Source: Shinella sp. UYSO24
GTDB taxonomy: Bacteria > Pseudomonadota > Alphaproteobacteria > Rhizobiales > Rhizobiaceae
Reading direction: 5' to 3'
DNA: 64,000 bases
Assembly: GCA_902167985.1 (NCBI GenBank)
Contig: CABHNZ010000001.1
Coordinates: forward strand, 1 to 64,000
The position numbers were made by a program, and so were the translations under genes. The notes below the pieces were generated by a model. The model was not told the DNA's origin and did no database searches. It saw nothing but the letters and a program-made list of their open reading frames with translations. This document shows, piece by piece, positions 7,121-17,555 of this stretch. Numbering within the stretch: position 1 is the stretch's first letter; each line of letters opens with the position of its first letter.

Positions 7121-9063
7121 CTCCCCTTCCTGTATAATTCGATTGATTGTCCCGCAGAGATTACCGTCTCGCGCGGAAAATCCATTCCACGCGCACGGCC
7201 GATCGGTGAGAATGCTCTCCCGGGGATAAATGCTTTCCGGGGAATAGCGGCGCTCAGGCGCCTTTACGGCATCGAGGATCCGCAACTGGATACGGCGATT
7301 GCCCTGCCACTGGTCGGCGCTGAGGCAGCCGGCCACATGGATCTGGATGCCGCGCCCTTTCAGCAGCAGGTCGCCAAGAGGCGTCTCGGCGGCACGGAAG
7401 GCAATACCGTCCAGCCGTGAGCCGTCGACTGCCTCCAGCGTCACCTTCACATGGTTCTGGCCGACAAGGCGCGAATCGCGCAGGCGGTGCGCTGGAATGG
7501 CAAAGATCGGCTGGGTATGGCCGGAGCCATAGGGGCCCGCCTGTTCCAGCTGGTCATAGAGTTGCACGGTCGCACCCGAGGCCGAGAGCGCGCCATCTAT
7601 CTTCAGCACATGATTGGCCACGAGCTGCGGTACAGTCTTCTGCGCCTGCTCTTCGAAGAAGGCGCGCAGAGGCCCGAGATTGCCGCGCTCGACAGTGAGG
7701 CCCGCCGCCATGGCGTGCCCGCCGCCCTTGACGAGCAGGCCGGCATCGACGGCGGCGCGAACCATGCGGCCCATGTCGAAACCGTTGATCGAACGGCCCG
7801 AGCCCGTGCCTTTACCCGAGGGGTCGAAGGCGATCGCGAAGGCCGGCCGCTTGAATTTTTCCTTCAGCCGGGCGGCCAGCAAGCCGACAATGCCGGGGTG
7901 CCATTTTTCACGCGCGGTGACGATGACGCTCGCCCCCTCGCCCGTGCCGTATTCGGCCATGACTTCCGCCTCGGCCTCGGCAAGCATTTCCGCTTCCATG
8001 GCCTGACGTTCGCGGTTCAGATCATCGAGCCGGCCGGCGATCTCTTCTGCGACGACAGGATCGTCCATGGTCAGCAGCCGGCTGCCCAGTGCCGCGTCAC
8101 CGATTCGACCACCGGCATTGATGCGGGGGCCGACGAGAAAGCCGAGATGATAAGGCGTCACGGGTCCGCCAAGGCCCGCCTTCTTGAAGAGGGCTGCCAG
8201 TCCGGCATTGCCCATATGACGCGCCGCAATCAGGCCCTTCACCACATAGGCGCGGTTGAGGCCCTTGAGCGGCACCACATCGCAAACGGTCGCCAGAGCG
8301 ACGATATCGAGCCACGAGAGAAGATCGAGCGAGCGGGCGCGCTGATCGCCTCTCTCGCGCAAAAGCCGCGCGGTGGCGACGAGCACGAGAAAGACAACAC
8401 CGGCGGCGCAGAGATGCCCCTGCCCCGACAAGTCATCCTCGCGGTTCGGATTGACTAGTGCCAGACAGGGCGGCATGTCGTGGCTCATCTGGTGGTGATC
8501 GATCACCACGACATCGACACGCTCCTCGCGCGCTGCGGCAAGCGCCTCGTGGCTGGTGGAGCCACAGTCGACGGTGACGATCAGCTGCGCGCCATTTTCA
8601 ACAAGCTTGCGGATAGCGGCGGCGTTCGGGCCGTAGCCTTCGAAAACACGGTCGGGGATGTAGATTTCCGGCTCGATGCCGAAATGCGCGAAGAAGCGGT
8701 ACATCAGCGCCGAGGAGGACGCACCGTCGACGTCATAATCGCCGAAGATCGCCACACGCTCGCGGCGGGCAACGGCATCGGCCAGACGGTTCGCCGCCTT
8801 CTCGCAATCGGTCAGCGTGAAGGGTTCCGGCATGAGTGAGCGGATGGTGGGATCGAGAAAGGCCGGCGCATCGTCCAGCGTCACGCCGCGGCCGGCAAGC
8901 ACGCGGGCGATGAGCTCGGGAATGCCGTGAACCTGGGTCATTGCCAGCGCCCGGTTCTGCATCGCCTGATCGAGGCGCGAGACCCAGCGCTGACCGCCGG
9001 CGGAACGCTCGACGTCAGAAAGGCACGCGGTACAGGGTCCAAAGGCTCATCGACAAGCGGCAT
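7064..9063 (-). CDS. recJ: Single-stranded-DNA-specific exonuclease RecJ (one frameshift)
   Basis: RecJ is a 5'-3' single-strand exonuclease used in recombination and mismatch repair. DHH phosphoesterase motifs are visible: AIFGDYDVDGASSSAL (motif I), IVTVDCGSTSHEAL (II) and VVIDHHQMS (III, the DHH box). The DHHA1 domain follows with GSGRSINGFDMG and GGGHAMAAG. The true N-terminus MPLVDEPLDPVPRAFL starts at 9063 but is out of phase with the rest. Adding one base near 9015 joins it to DVERSAGGQRWVSRLDQAM. The C-terminal ~50 residues after ILDAVKAPERR run antisense into tRNA-Glu copy 2 and may also reflect a lost base near the end. Confidence 0.9.
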
Positions 9064-9163
9064 GGCTGAGATCGGTCTCTCACTGGTCATGCCCGGCTTC
9101 TACAGCATGCGCCGAGGTTTCGAAACGGGTTTTGCGCGCGAAGGAGTAGGACAGGCGGCGATA

Positions 9164-9394
9164 TCAGCTCGCCCAGAGGATAACGCCCAGAGCGCCACAA
9201 CAGATCGCGGCCATGATAACCAGAACCAGCGTCCAGTTGCGACCGTCTTCTTCAGGTTCCTGCACAACCTTCGCCGGAACAGCCGGCTTCCAGTCACGCG
9301 AATAGACGAGCCGTAAATGGCTCGGTTTTCCGTCTTTTCCGCCGGTCTTCGGACGGTTCGAGTGACGACCGGGCGCAGCATCCATCGACATCAC
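9164..9394 (-). CDS. Small membrane protein, 76 aa
   Basis: The protein has a basic N-terminal half (PGRHSNRPKTGGKDGKPSH) and a single C-terminal membrane segment (WTLVLVIMAAICCGALGVIL, about 54-73), so it is probably a tail-anchored inner-membrane protein with the N-terminus in the cytosol. ATG at 9394 is used, with a second ATG one codon later. It lies between hom and recJ, all on the same strand. No family is recognised. Confidence 0.55.
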   Translation of the reverse strand: MMSMDAAPGRHSNRPKTGGKDGKPSHLRLVYSRDWKPAVPAKVVQEPEEDGRNWTLVLVIMAAICCGALGVILWAS

Positions 9395-9498
9395 TCAAGC
9401 GCCTCCTCGCGACAGGTGACAATATCGATAATGTAGAGCCGGAGCCTGTCATCGACCAGACGTGAACGAGGGTCGAGATCTTATTTTTTAGAGGCGAT

Positions 9499-9529
9499 GC
9501 AGGAATGTCTCTCTGCGAGACACTCCTGC
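9499..9529. other. Imperfect hairpin downstream of hom
   Basis: GCAGGAATGTCTC and GAGACACTCCTGC pair with one A-C mismatch around a five-base loop, 13 bp beyond the hom stop. No T-run follows in the direction of hom transcription, so an intrinsic terminator is only possible, not shown. Confidence 0.4.
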
Positions 9530-9541
9530 CATCAAACGGTC

Positions 9542-10871
<1,330 letters not shown>

Positions 10872-10942
10872 GGTTCAAACTTCCTGCGGTTTTATGGGAT
10901 GCGGCCGATTTTCTGGTCGGCCGCCGGAAGGGTAAAGTATGA

Positions 10943-12162
10943 TCAGCGACGGGTATTGAGCGAGATCACATTGTGCATGGTGTCATCCGCCGTCGAGAAG
11001 AACTTCTTGATGCTGCGGGCAGCCTGACGGATGCGATGCTCATTTTCAACGAGCGCCAGACGGACATATTCGTCGCCCTGCTCGCCGAAGCCGATACCGG
11101 GCGCGACGGCGACGTCGGCCTTCTCGACGAGGAGCTTGGAAAATTCCAGCGAACCGAGATGGCGGAACTTTCCGGGATCTTTGCCCAGGCGAACATGGTT
11201 GCCGGCGGCGGCGGCACTTCGAAACCGGCCTTGCCGAAAGCATCAACCATGACGTCGCGGCGGCGGCGATAGACATTGCGCACTTCTGCGATGTCGGAAC
11301 CGTCGCCGTTCAGGGCGTGGGTGGCCGCAACCTGGATCGGCGTGAAGGCGCCGTAATCCAGATAGGACTTTACGCGCGTCAGCGCCGAGATCAGCCGCTC
11401 GTTGCCGACGGCAAAGCCCATGCGCCAGCCGGGCATGGAGAAAGTCTTCGACATGGAGGTGAACTCGACCGTCACGTCCATGGCGCCCGGCACTTCCAGC
11501 ACGGACGGCGGCGGGGCGTTCTCGTCGAAATAGATCTCGGCATAGGCGAGGTCGGAGAGGACGATCAGCTCGTGCTTCTTTGCGAAGGCAACGACGTCCT
11601 TGTAGAAATCGAGCGAGGCGACATGCGCCGTCGGGTTCGACGGATAATTGATGATCAGCGCCAGCGGCTTCGGGATCGAGTGCTTCACGGCGCGCTCCAG
11701 CGGGCCGAAAAAGCTGTCATCGGGCTCGACCGACATGGAACGGATGACGCCGCCGGCCATCAGGAAGCCGAATGCGTGGATCGGGTAAGTCGGGTTCGGG
11801 CAGAGAATGACGTCGCCCGGCGCGGTGATCGCCTGCGCCATGTTCGCAAAGCCTTCCTTGGAGCCCAGCGTCGCGACGACCTGGGTATCCGGGTTAAGCT
11901 TCACGCCGAAACGGCGGGCGTAATAGGCAGCCTGGGCGCGGCGCAGGCCGGGAATGCCCTTGGACGACGAATAGCGGTGCGTGCGCGGATCCTGAACCAC
12001 TTCGCAGAGCTTGTCGACGATGGCCTTCGGCGTCGGCAGATCGGGGTTGCCCATGCCGAGATCGATAATGTCCGCGCCACCCGCTCGCGCGCTGGCTTTC
12101 AAACGGTTGACCTGTTCGAAAACGTAGGGCGGCAGTCGCCGGACTTTATGAAACTCTTCCAT
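10943..12162 (-). CDS. PLP-dependent aminotransferase, AlaC/DapL-like (one frameshift)
   Basis: This is a fold-type I aminotransferase. [12 protein letters not shown] and [15 protein letters not shown] mark the N-terminal domain, [11 protein letters not shown] the substrate site, [12 protein letters not shown] the PLP-ring contacts, and [18 protein letters not shown] the Schiff-base Lys. The family is annotated variously as glutamate-pyruvate, aspartate or LL-diaminopimelate aminotransferase, and specificity cannot be told here. The start is [15 protein letters not shown] at 12162. A base is missing near 11170 (AAAA read as AAA). After restoring it the protein continues [20 protein letters not shown] and ends at 10943. 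Its place upstream of hom suggests a role in aspartate-family amino acids. Confidence 0.88.
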
Positions 12163-12370
12163 GTGTCTCCCCGGAGTGGAATTAAGCCTTGTGGCCATGG
12201 TCTTGCGGCGTCGCCTGACGCTGCTTCATGGCACATCTTAGGCGATTTGTGCTTTGCGACCAATCCGGGGAAAAGGCAAGGCCTATTTGGTCGTAAGCAG
12301 GCCCGCATGCACGGCGCGCGGACGGCAAGCCAAAGGTGTCACTCGCCCTGCCCTGCAGGCCATTTCTCAC

Positions 12371-12771
12371 TTACTTGGCGATCTCTTTCAGTGCATCGGA
12401 TGCATGATCGGCAGCAAGCTTGCGGTATTCAACAACGCGGCGCTGATATTCGGCTTCAGAGATCGTGCCGTTCTTGCGCATGCGGCCCAAGGCCTCCATG
12501 CGCGGCTCCGTCTTCTGATAGTCGGAATCCTCGATCTGCTCGTTGGCAGCCGTCAGCGTCGGGGCAAAGGTGGGATAGTGCCGGTGTTCTTGAGCGTCAC
12601 GGGACCGCTCGGTGGCAGGGTCTTCGACTGGGCGATCACGGCTGGCGGCGGGGTGTTCGGGCGACCGTCATCGAGCGCAAATTCCTTGCTCGTGCAACCG
12701 GCGACAAAAGGCAGGATGCCCAGACCGACGATAAGCGGCAGAGAGCCGATCCGATGCCTCAGTTTTTCCAT
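12371..12771 (-). CDS. Lipoprotein with SHOCT-like C-terminus (one frameshift)
   Basis: The signal peptide MEKLRHRIGSLPLIVGLGIL is followed by the lipobox FVAGC, so the mature protein is lipid-anchored. After a Pro-rich stretch the frame breaks near 12572 (CCCC read as CCC). In the restored frame the C-terminus reads EALGRMRKNGTISEAEYQRR, which resembles the short SHOCT helical hairpin found at protein ends. The stop at 12371 is TAA. Function unknown. It is divergent from phaC, with 123 bp between the starts. Confidence 0.6.
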
Positions 12772-12894
12772 GTCCCTGATCCAGTTTTCAGACAGCCGCG
12801 ACACGCGACCCGCATGCCGTTCGCTGGCACTTGTATTCGGTTTGAGGCACAATGTACAAACGAAAACAAACGGAAGTGCGCGAGGAGGCATCAC

Positions 12895-14753
12895 TTGGCG
12901 GAAAAGACCGGGGATAACGGGAGGACGGGACCAGAATTCCGGGCTTCGATCCCAAGACGGTCGAAGCCTATATGGTCAAAGACCCGCAGGCGCTCGCCAT
13001 GAATTTTGCGCGCGCGATGGAAAATCTCGGCAAGGCGGCCTCCGAATGGCTTGGGCCGCGCGAACGCGGCGAGATTTCCAAGGACGACCCTAACCCGGTC
13101 ACGGATCTGGTGCGGACGCTGTCGCAAGTCACCGAATACTGGATCTCGGAGCCGCAAAGAACGCTCGAGGCGCAGACATTGCTGTTCTCCAGCTATATGG
13201 GTGTCTTTACCCGCACACTCGACCAGTTTTCCGGCCGCGCCGTGCAGCCCGAACCGCTCTCGCAGAAGAAGGACAAGCGCTTTCAGGACGAGGACTGGAG
13301 CAACAACCCGTTCTTTTCATTCCTGAAGCAGGTCTATTTCGTCACGGCCACATGGGCGGAAAAGCTGGTGGCGGAAGCCGATGGTCTCGACGAGCACACG
13401 CGGCACAAGGCAGCCTTTTACGTGCGGCAGGTGACGTCGGCTCTGTCGCCGAGCAATTTCGCGCTCACCAATCCGGAAGTCTATCGCCAGACCGTTGCCA
13501 GCAATGGCGCCAATCTGGTGGCCGGCATGCGGATGTTTGCGGAGGATATCGCGGCCGGACGCGGTGATCTTCGGCTCAGGCAGACGGAAAGCGCGCGCTT
13601 TACCATCGGCGGGAACCTCGCGACCACCCCCGGCAAGGTGATTGCCCGTAGCGACGTCTGCGAGGTGCTGCAATATGAGCCTGCGACCGAGACGGTGCTG
13701 AAGCGCCCGCTGATGATCGTGCCGCCATGGATCAACAAATACTATATTCTGGATCTGACACGGGAAAAGAGCTTCATCCGCTGGTGCGTCGAACAGGGGC
13801 ATACGGTCTTCGTCGTCTCCTGGGTCAACCCCGACCAGCGCCATGCCAGCAAGGACTGGGATGCCTACCGGACCGAAGGCATCGACTTCGCGCTTGCCGC
13901 CATCGAAAAGGCGACCGGCGAGAGAGAGGTGAACGCCGTCGGTTATTGCGTCGGCGGCACGCTGCTTGCGGCAACGCTCGCCTATCACGCCAAGACCGGC
14001 AATGACCGGATTGCATCCGCTACTTTCCTCGCAGCACAGGTGGATTTCACCTATGCGGGCGATCTCAAGGTCTTCGTCGACGAGACGCAGCTTGCGGCAC
14101 TGGAAGGGCATATGGCGGCAACCGGCTATCTCGACGGTTCGAAAATGGCGATCGCCTTCAACATGCTCCGAGCCTCCGAGCTGATCTGGCCCTATGTGGT
14201 CAACAACTACCTGAAGGGGCAGGAACCGCTGCCTTTCGACCTTCTCTACTGGAATTCCGATTCGACCCGGATGGCGGCGGCCAATCACCGCTTCTACCTG
14301 CGCAACTGCTACCTCGCCAACAATCTGGCGAAGGGCCTGTTGCCGCTCGGCGGTGCGCCGGTCAACCTGAAGGACATCACCATTCCGGTCTATAATCTTG
14401 CGACCCGCGACGACCATATCGCGCCGGCGAAATCGGTGTTTACCGGACAGTCGCTGTTCGGCGGGCCGATGGAATTCGTGCTCTCCGGTTCCGGCCATAT
14501 CGCCGGCGTCGTCAATCCGCCCGCGCGCGGCAAATACCAGTATTGGACTGGTCAGGATCTCAACAAGACCTACGAGGACTGGTTCACCGATGCCGAGGAA
14601 ACACCCGGCTCGTGGTGGCCGCACTGGCAGGCGTGGATTTCGGCAAAGGATGATACCCACGTGCCGGCCCGCAAGCCGGGCCAGAAGCCGGGCGGGAGAA
14701 AAATGAAGCCTCTCGGCGATGCGCCGGGCACCTATGTGCTGGAACGGACCTGA
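12895..14753 (+). CDS. phaC: Class I poly(3-hydroxyalkanoate) synthase
   Basis: PhaC polymerises hydroxyacyl-CoA into PHA granules. Counting from the in-frame ATG at 12972, the lipase-like box GYCVGG holds the catalytic Cys near residue 326. The catalytic Asp lies in ATRDDHIAP and the His in GSGHIAG. The family N-terminus is recovered by starting at TTG 12895, which has GAGGAGG eight bases upstream, and by adding one base near 12942 so that EFRGFDPKTVEAYMVKDPQ reads through. Starting at 12972 would drop about 25 conserved residues. No phaA, phaB or phaZ is adjacent. Confidence 0.93.
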
Positions 14754-14830
14754 TACCACTCGCCGACGTCCCCCCAATCAATCAGTGCCGGACAGCATCT
14801 CCGGCATGTTAATCCGTATTGCAGTGCCCG

Positions 14831-15553
14831 ATGATCTTCGACCCGCCTCTCCTGCCCGCCACACTCGTCCAGCGTTACAAGCGCTTCCTCTTCGATGCCA
14901 TCCATCCGGACGGAACGCCGTTTACCGGCTCCTGTCCGAATACCGGCTCGATGCGCGGACTGACGGCACCGGGCTCAAGGATCTTCGTCTCCGAGCATGA
15001 CAGCCCGACGCGCAAATATCGCCACATGTTCGAGATGGTCGAGGTGGAAGGCGAGATGGTGGGGATCAATACCGGCCTGCCGAACAGGCTGACGGAAGAA
15101 GCGATCCGCGCCGGCCTCGTGCCGAGCCTTTCCGGCTACGACACGATCCTGCGCGAGCAGAAATACGGCAAAAACTCCCGCATCGATTTTCTCCTGAAAG
15201 ATGGTGCCGGTGCGCTGCCCGATGCCTATGTGGAAGTGAAGAACGTTCATTTCAGCCGCGCACAATCGCTGGCAGAGTTTCCCGACACGGTGACGAAGCG
15301 CGGGGCCAAGCATCTGGAGGAACTCGGCGACATGGCGGAAGCCGGTCACCGGGCGGTGATGATCTATCTCATCCAGCGCAATGACTGCAGCCGTTTTTCG
15401 ATCTGCGGCGATCTAGACCCGGCCTATGCGCTCGGCTTTGCCCGTGCCAGACAAAGGGGCGTGGAGGCCTATGCGATCCGCTGCGCCGTGACGCCGCAGG
15501 CGATCACGCCTGTGGCGCTGGTGGAGATCGATTTCGGCTCGATGCCGGGCTGA
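14831..15553 (+). CDS. sfsA: DNA/RNA nuclease SfsA family
   Basis: This protein of about 240 residues has the SfsA pattern: N-terminal OB-like part with RYKRFLFDA, the block SCPNTGSMRGL, then a nuclease-like core RIDFLLKDGAGALPDAYVEVKNVHF in which Asp, Glu and Lys form a PD-(D/E)XK-type centre. It was named for sugar-fermentation stimulation in E. coli, and the biochemical role in rhizobia is not settled. ATG 14831 is chosen because it gives the family N-terminus MIFDPPLLPATLVQRY. It is followed by an inverted repeat and then map. Confidence 0.9.
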   Translation: MIFDPPLLPATLVQRYKRFLFDAIHPDGTPFTGSCPNTGSMRGLTAPGSRIFVSEHDSPTRKYRHMFEMVEVEGEMVGINTGLPNRLTEEAIRAGLVPSLSGYDTILREQKYGKNSRIDFLLKDGAGALPDAYVEVKNVHFSRAQSLAEFPDTVTKRGAKHLEELGDMAEAGHRAVMIYLIQRNDCSRFSICGDLDPAYALGFARARQRGVEAYAIRCAVTPQAITPVALVEIDFGSMPG

Positions 15554-15580
15554 AACCATCATTCCGATGCTAAAAACGAC

Positions 15581-15625
15581 GAGCCCTCCCGTTGTGCTGG
15601 CCCGTTGTGCTGGACGAGAGGGCTC
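15581..15625 (+). terminator. Hairpin with a tandemly repeated loop after sfsA
   Basis: GAGCCCTC (15581-15588) pairs with GAGGGCTC (15618-15625). The loop holds two exact head-to-tail copies of the 13-mer CCCGTTGTGCTGG (15588-15613). No strong T-run follows, so termination is only possible. Confidence 0.4.
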
Positions 15626-15665
15626 TGCCTGCTTTATGAACGGAGAAATTGCGAAAGAAGGACAC

Positions 15666-16502
15666 ATGGTCACTTATATCGATGCCGTCTCTGCCCCGCT
15701 GAAGAATACTGGCGCCATCCGGCTCTATACGCCGGAGGATTTCGCGGGCATGCGCAAGGCCTCGCTTCTGACGGCGCGTTGCCTCGACGAACTGGCGACC
15801 ATCGTCAAGCCGGGCGTGACGACCAGCACGATCGACCGTTTCGTCTTCGAGTTCGGCATGGATCACGGCGCACTGCCGGCGACCTTGAACTATCGCGGCT
15901 ACAAATATTCCGTCTGTACCTCGCTCAACCATGTCGTCTGCCACGGCATGCCGGACGACAAGCCGCTGAAGGATGGCGATATCGTCAATATCGACGTGAC
16001 CTATCTGCTGGATGGCTGGCATGGCGATTCGAGCCGGATGTATCCGGTGGGCCAGATCAAGCGGGCGGCAGAACGTCTCCTCGAAGTGACATATGAATGC
16101 CTGATGCGCGGCATCGCTGCCGTGAAGCCCGGCGCACGCACCGGCGCGATCGGCGAAGCGATCCAGACCTATGCCGAGGCCGAACGTTGCTCCGTCGTGC
16201 GCGATTTCTGCGGCCATGGGGTCGGCAAGCTGTTCCATGATTCGCCGAACATCCTGCATTACGGCCGCGCCGATGAAGGCCCGGAAATCAAGGAGGGCAT
16301 GATCTTCACCATCGAGCCGATGATCAATCTCGGCAAGCCGCATGTGAAGGTTCTGTCCGATGGCTGGACGGCCGTTACCCGTGACCGGTCGCTGTCTGCG
16401 CAATACGAGCATGCCGTCGGCGTCACCGCCACCGGCTGCGAGATCTTCACCCTGTCGCCCGGCGGCTTCGACCGTCCCGGCCTGCCACCCCTCAAGAGCT
16501 GA
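15666..16502 (+). CDS. map: Methionine aminopeptidase, type I
   Basis: Map removes the initiator Met from nascent proteins. The 278-residue product shows the pita-bread metal ligands: two Asp in [15 protein letters not shown], His in CGHGVG, Glu in FTIEPM and Glu in QYEHAVG, plus the substrate His in [14 protein letters not shown] lies six bases before ATG 15666, whereas the earlier ATGs add about 33 residues absent from the family. radC begins 10 bp after the stop, so the two are probably co-transcribed. Confidence 0.95.
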   Translation: MVTYIDAVSAPLKNTGAIRLYTPEDFAGMRKASLLTARCLDELATIVKPGVTTSTIDRFVFEFGMDHGALPATLNYRGYKYSVCTSLNHVVCHGMPDDKPLKDGDIVNIDVTYLLDGWHGDSSRMYPVGQIKRAAERLLEVTYECLMRGIAAVKPGARTGAIGEAIQTYAEAERCSVVRDFCGHGVGKLFHDSPNILHYGRADEGPEIKEGMIFTIEPMINLGKPHVKVLSDGWTAVTRDRSLSAQYEHAVGVTATGCEIFTLSPGGFDRPGLPPLKS

Positions 16503-16512
16503 CGCGACCAAC

Positions 16513-17358
16513 ATGGCCCGACCCGCCGCCCCTTCGTCTTCATCCGGTAATGCCAATGACGTCGAGGGACAGGCGGGAGAGGATCTGTTTGCCGATGAGC
16601 GATCGTTTTTCGGGGAAGCAGCCGGCAAGCCACCAAGCGGGCGCAAGGCGGCCGGCGATACGCGCCGCAGCGTATCCACCGGTGGCGACGAGCATTATCA
16701 CGGCCATCGCGAACGGTTGCGTGCCAAATACCGCGAACATGGCGATACGGGCCTTGCCGATTACGAGATCCTTGAACTGGTTCTCTTCCGGCTGATCCCC
16801 CGGCGGGATACGAAGCCGATCGCCAAGGCACTTCTTTCACGCTTCGGCACGCTTGCAGGCGTGTTCGGCGCGCCTCTCTCCCTGCTGACCGAGGTCAAGG
16901 GCGTCGGCGAGACCGTCGCGCTCGACCTCAAGCTCGTGACTACCGTTGGCCAGCGGATGCTGAAGAGCGATTTGCGCCACAAGCAGGTTCTGGCCTCCTG
17001 GTCGGCGGTTATCGACTATTGCCATGCGGCGATGGCCTTCGAGGCACGCGAACAGTTTCGCATTCTCTTTCTCGACAAGCGCAACGTGCTGATCGCCGAC
17101 GAGGTGCAGGGCCACGGAACGGTCGATCATACGCCCGTCTACCCCCGCGAAGTGGTGCGTCGTGCGCTGGAACTGTCGTCGACGGCCCTCATTCTCGTGC
17201 ACAACCATCCAAGCGGCGACCCGACACCGTCGCGTGCCGATATCGACATGACAAAGACCATTATCGATACGGCAAAGCCGCTCGGGATTTCCGTCCACGA
17301 CCACATCATCATCGGCAGGGATGGACATGCCAGCCTGAAGGGCTTGCGGCTGATCTGA
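16513..17358 (+). CDS. radC: RadC/JAB-domain protein
   Basis: The 281-residue protein has a Ser/Gly-rich variable N-terminus (1-55), a helix-hairpin-helix region ([13 protein letters not shown]) and a C-terminal JAB/MPN metalloprotease-like domain with [14 protein letters not shown]. The conserved Glu is in ADEVQGHG. Despite its name, a DNA-repair role is not established for this family. Neighbour map lies 10 bp upstream. The start is set by the spacing after map, as no Shine-Dalgarno stands out. Confidence 0.9.
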   Translation: MARPAAPSSSSGNANDVEGQAGEDLFADERSFFGEAAGKPPSGRKAAGDTRRSVSTGGDEHYHGHRERLRAKYREHGDTGLADYEILELVLFRLIPRRDTKPIAKALLSRFGTLAGVFGAPLSLLTEVKGVGETVALDLKLVTTVGQRMLKSDLRHKQVLASWSAVIDYCHAAMAFEAREQFRILFLDKRNVLIADEVQGHGTVDHTPVYPREVVRRALELSSTALILVHNHPSGDPTPSRADIDMTKTIIDTAKPLGISVHDHIIIGRDGHASLKGLRLI

Positions 17359-17400
17359 CGCCTTTCGGGACCCTGCCCGTCCTCGGTGGTCGCCCTGAAG

Positions 17401-17409
17401 TGCAGTGCA
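17401..17409 (+). promoter_or_regulatory. TGCAGTGCA site upstream of sthA
   Basis: This is the exact reverse complement of the TGCACTGCA core found in the palindrome 105 bp downstream. It may be a second operator for the same regulator. Confidence 0.35.
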
Positions 17410-17509
17410 GCAGGCTTCGCTGCCATCAGCGACATCGAATCATTGCAAATAGATGGCTACGGTGAAATCAAACGGTCAGATTGTCGCGTTAGCAATTGAC
17501 GTCACGTCG

Positions 17510-17526
17510 CTATTGCACTGCAATAG
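17510..17526. promoter_or_regulatory. Perfect 17-bp palindrome in the sthA promoter region
   Basis: CTATTGCACTGCAATAG is an 8+1+8 perfect palindrome. TTGACG at 17496-17501 could be a -35 box, so the palindrome would cover the spacer and -10 region, the place for a repressor operator. It lies 30 bp before the sthA start. Confidence 0.55.
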
Positions 17527-17555
17527 TGTCGGAATCGAAGGGTGGAGTTTTCGAT

